Origin: Bugula neritina | Lineage: Eukaryota; Bryozoa; Gymnolaemata; Cheilostomatida; Bugulidae | Length of the DNA: 64,000 nucleotides | Direction: 5' to 3' | Assembly: GCA_964035545.1 (NCBI GenBank) | Contig: OZ037766.1 | Coordinates: forward strand, 12,813,722 to 12,877,721 | In this document: positions 53,391 through 64,000 of the stretch, piece after piece | Layout of the letters: the number at the start of each line of letters is the position of its first letter | How positions within the stretch are numbered: position 1 is the stretch's first letter | Made by a program: the position numbers and the translations under genes | Notes under the pieces: generated by a model | Database searches by the model: none | Seen by the model: only the letters and a program-made list of their open reading frames with translations | What the model was told of the DNA's origin: nothing

Positions 53391-56300
53391 TGCTTAAATT
53401 TACAAGTTTGTCTGGTAAGCCAATATGAATATATAAAATTAAATTCCCAACATGATCATCATTATAATAATCATAATAAGGATCAATTTCAATTTGAATT
53501 GCAATTTCAATTTATAATTATGATTATGGTTATCAATCCTATTATTACTTTTCATTGTGATTATAATTATGATAATTGTAGTAGAAATAGTTCTCCTAAA
53601 GTTGTGGTGTTTATCACTTAATCAGTTAAACTTAATGGTTTTGTTGTAGTAGAATATTGTTTATGTTATTGAATTTGACGCATATGGATATACATTATGA
53701 TTATTATATAATTATACTAATACTTAATCTTATACTTAACTTATAGACATAGTTATCAGTTATGGTCTACTGTACTATCAGTATCACTATGTGTATATGA
53801 TCGTTGAGAATGAACAGGTACTAGAAGCTGCAGAGCTCAACAATAGTATGTATATTCATATTGTATAGCTATGTAGCTATTGGGTAATATAGCTGTAACC
53901 AGTCTAGAATGTAGATAGTCCCAAGCTGCTGATCACTTAGAACTTGACTAACTAGTAAGTAGCACATACAACTACGTAATGCGGTAGGCCTAATGATAAT
54001 TAATAACTCAACAGTACCAACTGTAAGATTAAATGTTGTTAGAAGTAATATAATTTAAATTTTAAAATATTTTGTACAATCAAAATGAGCATGATGATAT
54101 ATTTAAATTATTTTAGTTTATCTAGAAATAAATTTAATGATGTAATAATATTATCAATATCAATATAATTCTATTTAGTTTTGGCAATTTAAGTTGTTGT
54201 CTAAATTCAGTTACAAACAGTAACTATTAGGCGCTGTTTTTTTCCAATACTTGTTCGCAATAATAGTAGGATTTTAAAAGCTTTTAGTTTCAGCTTTTTA
54301 GATGCTGTTCTCTCCTCACTCTCATTAATCCTTTGTATACTGAATCTCCTTATACTAAGCATATGTAATTTTCCCTGAAATTTTTGAACAGGTATAGACC
54401 ATTTGACATAGCTTAGCAAGTTTTAAAATTTACAGAACTTCAGCATTGCTTTTTATTTATTTTAATATATTTATTTGAATATATGCTGAAAGTAAATGAT
54501 GAAAAGTTTCAATAATCAATAAAATTAATTTTAAAATTTAAGCTAGAACCACTTCATGGCATTTCGGTGTATTTGTCATGGCGTAATCTTGTTATAACTT
54601 AACATTTATGTCAGGCTTAATTGAGTTATATATAGAAATTAAATTCTGTTTGAACAGGCAAGGCTGGCCTCTGTGTGATTATTTGCTGACCATCTTCTGT
54701 TGTTATTACAGGTATTGTGTTTGATTCGAATTCGGCTGGTGCTATTGGTTCCGCCTTGGGGTTGTCTGTGAATAGTCAATCTTGTAAGTATGACCGTGCC
54801 TATTTTAGTAGTTTTAGCTAAGTTGTACTTGATTGCATAATGCTATTTGACTTCATAGTTATTGTGCTATTTTATGTAGCTTTGGGAGCAATTAGGGACA
54901 ATTCCATTGCCAACGGTAACTGTAACATGGCTAACGGAGGTGGCAGTGGAGTCAATGTTCCTGCAATTAGAAATGATCCTCCTATGGTAGAGTTCAGGTG
55001 TCCCAACAGACCAAATCATGGAAGTGAAGGTCGGCCCATCCTTCTTCGTGCCAACCATTTTCAAGTTCGAATGCCCAGAGGTTACATTCATCATTATGAT
55101 GTCACCATAGTTCCCGACAAGTGCCCTAGAAGGGTCAACAGGTATTAGGTGCATCTTTGTCCTTCAGTTTGATCTATTTCATTTAGTAACCATTCACTAC
55201 ATAATATTGAGGTATTTAGTAATAGTTACTGTATTGGTTTTTTGTTTGTTTTACGATTTCAATATGTGATTAGTTTATACTCTAACAGCAGCTGTTTGTG
55301 TTCTCCAGTTTTATGGTTTGTTAAAGCACAGAGAACATATTTTGAGTTGTAAACATTTATTTCCACATTTAGAGAAATAGTTGAACAAATGGTAGAAGGA
55401 TATTCTCAAAGGATATTTGCTGGCCAGCGTCCAGTGTTTGATGGCAGAAAGAATATGTACAGTAAAGATCCGTTACCAATTGGTAGAGACAAGGTATTTT
55501 TTGACATATAAATAACCTCACTTCATCAGTAAAAGCTGCGTTAAGTCAGTTTCCCAATAATACAATGTACACTGTATCTAGAAAGTAAAAACCAAGTACT
55601 AGTATTGCCAATGAACCACAATTTCAATCATTTTATTAGTGACAGTTGTTATTTTACTTTACCTCAGATAAATTTTCTTTAGTTGCAATGTGTACTCTAG
55701 TGATTTGCGCCATAGTCTTAATTGGTAAAAATGGAGTGATAATAATTGTAATTAGAATGTTATTGTTGCTTTTATTGGTTATTACAGTTGCTGTTTTGCA
55801 TTCTTAGCTTGTATGAATATACTTTCTCAAATGTGGCTGCTTTTCAATGTGTAGGTGGAGCTGGAGGTGCAGTTGCCTGGTGAAGGAAGGGATAGAATGT
55901 TCAAAGTTTCTATAAAATGGATCTCACAAGTTAGTCTGCTGGCTCTAGAAGATGCTTTGGAGGGAAGAGTCAATGAAATTCCATTTGATGCCATTCAGGC
56001 TCTTGATGTGGTGATGAGGCATTTACCCAGCATGAAGTAAGTGCACTTGTGCCAGTTTACTGAGATATGGATTTGAAAAGTGCTTTTGTTTTAGTATTGA
56101 TAAGTTATGCTGAAGATATTGTTATTGTCAACTACCTATTCATTATTGTTTTAGTCAAATAGTTTACCTGATAAGTTTAATAGAATAGTAGTGCATACAA
56201 GATAATAGGTACTGGGCATACATACTTGAAGTCTTCAGGGGGTTTATTCAGCTTACAGTGCATTCAAAGCATGATGAAATGACAACTACTTCACATGTTT

Positions 56301-59300
56301 GTACCTACATTATGTCTGATTTTGATTGTCAGGTTTTAATAAGGTTAAGCTTATATATGCTTTCTGTAATTTGTTTAGAAATTTTTATTCTTTGAAGTCA
56401 AGTTTACCTTGCTACTGTGTTAGCATGTATAAACATTTCATCTGGCTGTAAATGATATGTTGTTGATTGGTTTTTGACCGCTGGTTTCTGTAGTTCTTTG
56501 ATCACTGAACTCGTCATTGTGTGTGATCATGTTTTTAAAGTTACACTCCTGTGGGTCGGTCCTTCTTTCAACCCCCGGAGAGCTATGAGCACCCGCTGGG
56601 TGGCGGTAGAGAGGTGTGGTTCGGTTTTCACCAGAGTGTCAGACCGTCTCATTGGAAAATGATGCTAAACATAGACGTGTCTGCCACAGCATTCTATAAA
56701 GCTCAGCCAGTTGTGGAGTTTATGATGGAGGTGAGACAAGATACATGTCTATGCAATTAATTGTCATTTATCTAGGATGTTCAGCAATCTAGCCTTTTGT
56801 TACATTAATGTGCTTGTATTATGCATATTTTGCGTCTGCGTCTCCAAATTGCTGTCTCGAAGTCTTTTCTATAATTAAACGCTGGCCTGGAAGCTGTATT
56901 CTAAAACGTTGTGAAGTTTACTGAAATAATTTAGCCTATGTGAAATTAAATATTGGTTAACACATTGACACTGACATAGTCTATTCTAAACATACTAAGA
57001 TTTCTATGGTATGTCCAGGTGCTGGAACTGCGTGAAATGACCGATCAGCGTCGACCCCTGACCGACTCTCAGCGAGTAAAGTTCACTAAAGAGATCAAAG
57101 GGTTGAAGGTGGAGATAACTCACGCTGGAGCAATGAGACGGAAATATCGAGTATGCAACGTGACCAGGCGGCCTGCACAAACACAATCGTACGTATTGTA
57201 GGACCCAGTAGATAGAAAACTTTTTATAGCTGAAACACCTTTGAGTAAGCCTACTTGTTGTAGTTAGACCCATAGCTGTACACAAATAGCACTAGCACTA
57301 GCTCTACACTGCATCAATTTCTTATTGTGTCTATACGTGTCTGTATGCTCCACTACAAGCACATGGCATAATGCTAAATGTAATGATACATATAATCAAA
57401 ATTCAATGCGAATCATTAGCCGTAGTGCAACCAGATGTTTGCTACAGCCCCTCCCCTTATATTGTTAGCTATTGTTTAGCATTTGCTATTCAAAGCTAAT
57501 TGATTTTCTTTTTCAAGTCTAGAGCTGTGATGAACTGTAAACCTGCCATGTAGAACTTTTCTTTAATTGCTTAGATTTTCATCAGGAAATTAACCTTGCT
57601 CATTTGGTCTTTCTTTTATTCTTTCACTTACTATGTGATAGGTGCAGGCTTTTGAGGATGCCCAATATCTTGCATTACTTTTTGTTCAGCCCACTTTCCA
57701 TATTAAATTTCTTATTCATTCATATCTTGCCCTTCTCTGCTGGAGCCTCAAATTTGGGAATTGGTCATGAGAAAAGTATAGGAGACTGCATACGTTCAGT
57801 TGTATCCTCACTGCACATCATATGTTCAACATAAGTAGAAGAGGCAATACCAGCGATTTCCAAATATACTTAAAAAGTGTTTTATTACCGAGTCCATTCT
57901 TTTACAATAGACAGTACTCATCTGAAAATCCCAGTTTGCTAATCAACAACGAATAGGCATTACTAATAAAAATAATAGTGACTTCAATTTTGGATAAAAT
58001 TATGCTTTAGTTACTTGTACCTAGTACTTTTTACTATTCATTTTCATTTTATTGTTTTTGGAATTCGTATTTTTAGATGTGATTGATAGTCAAAGAAGTG
58101 GAGTTTCAAATTATCAAAATGATTTTTTTGTCAAATTTTGAAAAATATTTGAAATACTCTTAGTAAGTTCTCTAATGTTGATGTGACTCAGTTGTTGCCC
58201 TGTAATGCAGCCAGCTATCAAATCAAATGCCAACTCTCTTTTCAAGGTTCCCACTGCAGTTGGAGACTGGCCAGACTGTTGAATGCACTGTAGCTAAATA
58301 TTTCAACGAGAAATATAAAATGAGACTCAACTTTCCACACTTGCCATGCCTCCAAGTTGGACAGGAACAAAAACACACTTACTTGCCTTTAGAGGTTTGT
58401 TTATACCTGCACATTTTGCCAAGTACAGTAGTTTAGGCTTTTGCTGTGTAACATGTAATCACTCATGAACAAGTAGCTTGGGCTAAACTATCTCCATTCA
58501 CCATCGTGTCAATATTTATCAAGTCCATATGTTTGCATCTGTAGTGCATTACAAGCATAGTGTATCAAGTACCATGAATGATGCCTACTCACCAGCATAT
58601 TGTAGAAGCTGCAATATATGCTCTGTTTATTGTTTGATTGTTGTTTTGGTTGCTCAGTGGCTGGGATATTGCTATTAGGAAGACTTGAGTTTGTGTAGCT
58701 ATTTGCTTTTATATTTGTGTGAAGTCAACTTTTATGGTAGACACTCTTGATAATTATTTAATAAACACTGCATTTCCATTCCATTCTTCTGGCAAGTGTC
58801 TTATCATATGGTATAAAAGATATAGCATCTAGTTTGGAAAATATCTAAAAAAAAGGAGTTTGATCTTTTAGAATTAGCATTAGTTCTCAAATTTATTCAA
58901 CAACCACTACTAAACTCATTGTCATCTGTCCTCCATTATTTTGGTTGTAGGTCTGTTGCATTGTGGGTGGTCAACGGTGCATCAAGAAGCTGACTGATCA
59001 GCAAACATCCACCATGATCAAGGCAACAGCTCGATCAGCTCCTGATAGAGAGAGAGAGATCAACAACCTGGTGGGTAGTAGTAAGTCTCGTAGTATTTAG
59101 TGCAGTAGTCTAAGGAACAGGATTATAGCTGCACAGGACTTCCTGTTTTACTGTTTATATTGACTGGTCTTCATCTTATATGGTTTCAGGTTCGTAAAGC
59201 TAATTTCAACAGAGACTCCTACCTTCAACAGTTTGGTATATCTGTGAATACTCAGATGACAGACGTACAGGGGCGGGTGTTGAACCCTCCTAAAATTCTC

Positions 59301-62300
59301 TATGGTGGATGGGTAAGCTGCTTAGTCTACATTCCTAGTATTCTGATACTAGCAATTATTCTTTGTTACACAAAAGCTTTTAAGGTTTGCCACATGGTCA
59401 AGTCTTGAAAAGAATGTTAATAATTTCCATGATAACTTTGTTCTAACTGAACATTCTCCTCTGCAGACCAAAGCCCAAGCTGTGCCGAGCCAGGGAGTGT
59501 GGGATATGAGGGGTAAACAGTTCTTTGCTGGCATAGAAATTCGAGTGTGGGCTATAGCATGCTTTGCTCCCCAAAGAGCTGTGAGGGAGGAAGCGCTGAG
59601 GTGAATATTGATGTCTTCCAGTCACTCAACTACTTGTAGACATCAACTGTAATAATAGTTGCATGTTGTTATAACTAATTCTAGAGGGTATATGATTAGC
59701 TGTAGGTAAACAATTGTTTCACTCCCACAAAGTGATGGGCTATTTTAGTGTTCAATACTTTATAATATAGTACTTAGCCATCACCATGTATTGTCAGGTT
59801 GGTGTATTGAAGGGTTTTACTGCTCTAAGATATAAATATTTTGAATGATGTCTCAAAGTTATAACTTCTGGTTTGGCATTTAAGTTTTGACTGTGATAAA
59901 TTTATTTTGCAAGCAAATATCTTTTCATGCTATTCTCCAACCTATACAAATATTACCCACAAAAAGTAAACAAAACTTTTGCAGATAAGTAACATAGTTG
60001 GTAGGTAACTAAGTTAGTAACTGAGTAACATGGAAATGCAAGCTTCCTTGTTGAAAGTGTTTCAATACTTCTCCTGCCACTTTTCTTCAAAGGAAGACCT
60101 TAAAATTAAAACACAAGCTTGGTGTGAAAACAGCTTAATTTGTTACTGGAGTACGACTGCCGAGCCCAACTCTTCATCACCTGGTTTTATTTTCATTGTA
60201 GAAACTTTACAACTCAGCTTCAGCGCATCTCAAATGATGCTGGGATGCCTATAGTTGGCCAGCCTTGCTTCTGCAAGTATGCAAATGGACCTGACCAAGT
60301 GGAGCCAATGTTCCGGTATTTGAAAAATACGTATCAAGGGCTTCAATTTGTTTGTGTTGTGCTGCCTGGCAAAACACCAGTTTATGGTAAGTTTTCGCTT
60401 CCTGGATTATTAATCATTGTTCAAGTAACTGGAAAATTTTATTGTAAGGTCCCCATTGTAGGCAGTATTTTCAAGATTTTGATGTTTCAAGTCTGTGTTG
60501 CTATGGCTTAAAGAATATGATAATGTTTTGATCACCAAAACAGTTTAGTGTATACTTTGTAGTGAGCTTATTAGTTAATTTAGTCACTGTGTCTTTCTTA
60601 GCTGAGGTGAAAAGAGTGGGGGATATCATGTTTGGACTGGCTACTCAGTGTGTACAGTCCAAGAATGTAAACAAAACATCTCCACAGACCCTCTCCAACC
60701 TCTGCCTTAAAATAAATGTCAAACTTGGCGGTATCAACAACATTCTACTTCCTAGTGTCAGGCCGAATGTGTTCAGGTAACTCTTCTTTGCTCTCTGCTC
60801 TGCAAACCAATATGACATTCTCTCTGCTTCAATGGATAAACTATGCCTGAGCAGCTAGTAAATGTGACGCGCATAGTCATATAAAATATTGAAAAGCAAA
60901 CACTTAGTACAAAAGAAACCAGTCTTTTTGAGCGTGAAATCAAATTATTCCTGCACACACTAATATAACACTTGAATATAAATATAGTCTGTCATTTGTC
61001 TAGTATAGGCAGTTGCTACTAACTTTTTCTTGTGGGTTCTTGTGTGCATGTCCTTGTAACTATTCACTCCACATTATTCCGACTATGGTTATTTATAGAG
61101 AGCCCGTGATCTTCTTTGGAGCGGATGTTACTCACCCACCAGCTGGAGATAGACAAAGACCATCTATTGCTGCTGTAAGAATTGAGCCATACGTTTTGTT
61201 GATAGGCAAATATTTTTAGTGGTAATATTAATGCATTCATAGTGTGAGGCTATGAAAGCATGTTGTGATTGATAGTATTTGTGTTCTAATTATTGCGGCT
61301 ATGATTAATTTTAATTTTTTTCTTTACTGTTTTAGGTTGTGGCTAGTATGGATGCCCACCCGTCTCGCTACTCCTCCACTGTGCGGGTCCAGAGGCATAG
61401 ACAGGAAATTATAGAAGATCTGGCTACAATGGTGAAAAACCTGCTTATATCTTTCTACCGAGCCACCGGTTACAAGCCCACCAGGATAATCTTCTACCGG
61501 GATGGTGTCTCTGAGGGCCAGTTCAGCCAGGTACCTTCACCAAATGGTTCTGAACCCTTTCACTGCTGGTCTTTATAATTACTAAAATATTTTGCTTAGC
61601 TCTATATAATGCTCTGTGGTATGGGAGCCAGTTGAAGTGGTAAACAAAGCTGAGTCCTCATTGACCATCAGTTGTTAGTGTAAACCAACTATTTTAATAC
61701 TTGATGATATGCCAAATCTAAAATGAACTCTGAAGACTTGGTGCATTACTTCAACTTGAAACTATATCATTAGGTGCTGAGTTATGAGCTGAGAGCTATA
61801 AGAGAGGCCTGTGTGAAGTTGGAGGTGGACTATCAGCCCGGCATCACGTTTATAGTGGTTCAGAAAAGACACCACACCAGACTCTTCTGTGCTGACAAAA
61901 AAGATCAGACTGGTAAAAGTGGTAACATTCCTGCCGGTACAACTGTTGATGTGGGAATCACACATCCTACTGAGTTTGATTTCTTTCTCTGTAGTCACGC
62001 TGGTATACAGGTAAATTGTCGATTTTTTTGGCTATTCTGAATTTAAACTTGTTAGCTGTTTCTCTATCTTGTTTGGCAGTATGTGTTTCATGATGTCACT
62101 ATTTGCCAGAGAGATAATAGCATTAATCATCATATAGTATCGACAGTCCTGATGTTACTTTATTTATTAAATGTGAAACTATATGCGAAGGATGATTTAT
62201 ATTGAAACCACCAAAGCGATATTTTCAGGAGAATAATGTTAAATATGTAGATCATGCATTCAGGACGGCTTATACGATATTTTATAATGTAAAGAACTGT

Positions 62301-63107
62301 GTTAAATATATTTAATAGACTTCAAGTGTTGTAATGATATTAAAATTTTGAAATCTCCATGAAAGTTAGGGTGTCATAATATCAAGATTTGTTGCAGAAG
62401 TCAACATGTTGACCTATATAGACAATAGATATGGTCAAAACTGCCCTCTGTGTAATTTATTTCATAAAACATGTATTTTAAACTTCAATTGTCTTGTAAT
62501 GTATAGTTTTGTCTTTTGAGTTATCAACTCAACATATTGTTTTTTTATTGTAACTTTGGAGTTGTCTTTCTTTCATAGGGTACAAGCCGACCATCTCACT
62601 ACCATGTGCTATGGGATGACAACAAGTTCCATGCTGATGAGTTGCAAATACTGACGTATCAGATGTGTCATACATATGTGCGCTGCACCAGAAGTGTTTC
62701 TATACCAGCTCCTGCTTACTATGCCCACCTTGTTGCCTTTAGAGCTCGATATCACTTGGTAGAAAAAGACCACGACAGGTTTGTGACCATACGTTTCTTT
62801 ACTTTAAAATTTAATTGTCAAACTGACTTCCGAGTTTGTAATTATATATTTATTTTGTTTCATATATATATCTAATAATTTTTTTAATTTGAAGTTGGCA
62901 TTCACTAAATGAATCCTACAATGTCAACTCATAAGACATAAGATATACCGTTATTATGCCAGAAGCCACAAATATTAAAATTACTTTTATTTTTGCAGTG
63001 GTGAAGGTAGTCACCATTCTGGGAACAGTGACGAGAGAAACCCGATAGTGCTGAGCAGAGCTGTAGCTGTTCACCCAGAATCTAGCACGGTTATGTACTT
63101 TGCTTAA
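53390..63107 (+). CDS. AGO: Argonaute protein (AGO clade)
   Basis: Core effector of miRNA/siRNA silencing. Eighteen exons in phase: 53390-53414, 54712-54783, 54880-55141, 55373-55493, 55855-56036, 56541-56730, 57019-57188, 58247-58394, 58951-59070, 59190-59312, 59467-59600, 60202-60386, 60602-60776, 61099-61174, 61336-61530, 61774-62010, 62579-62778, 62999-63107; 907 aa. N domain ([18 protein letters not shown]), PAZ ([22 protein letters not shown]), MID ([14 protein letters not shown]) and PIWI follow in order. The slicer tetrad is complete: GADVTHPP (D), HRQEIIEDL (E), [10 protein letters not shown] (D) and YYAHLVAFR (H), so cleavage activity is expected. The C-terminus MYFA is canonical. 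A Gly/Asn-rich leader precedes the N domain. The 25-nt first exon (MLKFTSLS) is the least certain part, chosen because its donor phase fits exon 2. Confidence 0.96.
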
Positions 63108-64000
63108 TCTCTACGTCCCAGCATGTGTTGAACACAATCGCTGTCCACCAGTGTATAAGATGAATATATGCTATTATGGTCTCATTTTATAGTTAACTTG
63201 TCTTGGTTGAGGGTTTTGTATTGTACTATTTTTGACGGCTACTATCTCTACCAATGTCCACCAGCTATATCTACATTATAATGAAAAGAAAATTCTCATC
63301 CATTATTTAATAGGTTTCAGTTTACTAATTATTACAATCAGACTGCCTTGTGAAGAGCATTTGCAGCATCACTACCAATCCAAAATTCATTTGATTATTT
63401 TGTCATTTTTGGGACATGCTATTTATCTAGTGTAGACATTCAAATGAGAAAAAGGTCACAATCAAACACTTCTGCTTCGAATTCTGCTTTTTACCTGGCT
63501 CTGTATGCACAGAATAAGTCCCACTAACATATTTCTGCACAGAACTTGATGCAATTTGAGTCGTGGTGTAGTCGATAGTGGCTCACAACGCAAGGTGGGG
63601 CAATTTCTGTCATGCCCGACAATTTTCATGCTGTTTGTAGACAATGGGTGATAGTCAATCCATTTGGCTTTTACTGTTTTTATGCTCTTGCAATCTGATA
63701 ACTAGATATTCTTATAATTTTCACTATTATATAGGATTTTGCGGACTATGGAATGCTGTAATTTTGATTTTTCCATGTATGTATTTTTATGTTAGTCTTT
63801 GTTTTCTAAATGTCTATTTCTACAGCAATTTATATAACACAAATGATCATACTTGAGAGAACAAAACTCAATACAATTTTGAGCAAATCATATTTTATCC
63901 CATTTTTATTAGCTTCCTCAGAATGTATTAATTAACTTATAAAATTAACTGGGCCATAGTATTAAATTCAAGTCATTACAGCTTTTGAAATAGTGTGCAT
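63108..64000. other. Argonaute 3' flank
   Basis: AT-rich sequence with short spurious frames only. No clear AATAAA close to the stop, no repeat or gene that I can support. Confidence 0.5.

Noticed and set aside
63462-63856. Small frames downstream of Argonaute
   Set aside because: Short, no start context, no recognisable motif, AT-rich composition.

Overview
This window is nuclear DNA from a metazoan. The genes carry many phase-consistent GT-AG introns, the background is AT-rich, and SINEs, hAT-like MITEs, a LINE 3' end and a Ty3/Gypsy LTR retrotransposon are present. The proteins are animal orthologues (KIF20B tail, ASTE1, GMPR, Argonaute). A lophotrochozoan-type invertebrate is the most natural guess, but nothing here fixes the phylum. 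All gene models were built by hand from splice signals and reading phase.

Layout. 1-4680 (+): last exons of a kinesin-like gene, best matched to the KIF20B tail, entering from the left. 8613-13308 (+): an apparently intact ten-exon protein asteroid homologue (ASTE1, about 667 aa). 14167-21621 (+): a Ty3/Gypsy element with nearly identical 306-bp LTRs, a 4-bp target duplication and a tRNA-Leu primer site, but with several breaks in pol; it carries an extra zinc-finger ORF between integrase and the 3' LTR. 32206-22262 (-): one long gene that I infer joins 39-residue-period ankyrin repeats to a C-terminal chymotrypsin-fold protease-like domain whose nucleophile motif reads GDCGS (Cys instead of Ser). 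Its ankyrin exon is split by a 2.4-kb foldback element. 33669-43488: second copy of a segmental duplication whose first copy is 3367-13699; it contains the KIF20B 3' end and a decayed ASTE1 copy. 44183-50716 (+): GMP reductase, seven exons. 53390-63107 (+): an Argonaute with all slicer residues, eighteen exons.

The host genes are unrelated housekeeping or RNA-silencing genes and form no operon or pathway. The main themes are genome dynamics. A 10-kb direct duplication about 30 kb apart has decayed unequally: ASTE1 is intact in the left copy and broken in the right. A 777-bp tract between the copies is fully identical, which suggests gene conversion. A foldback-element arm sits at the duplication breakpoint, and there are nested MITE insertions. 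The most unusual coding content is the ankyrin/cysteine-protease-like gene and the accessory ORF of the Gypsy element.
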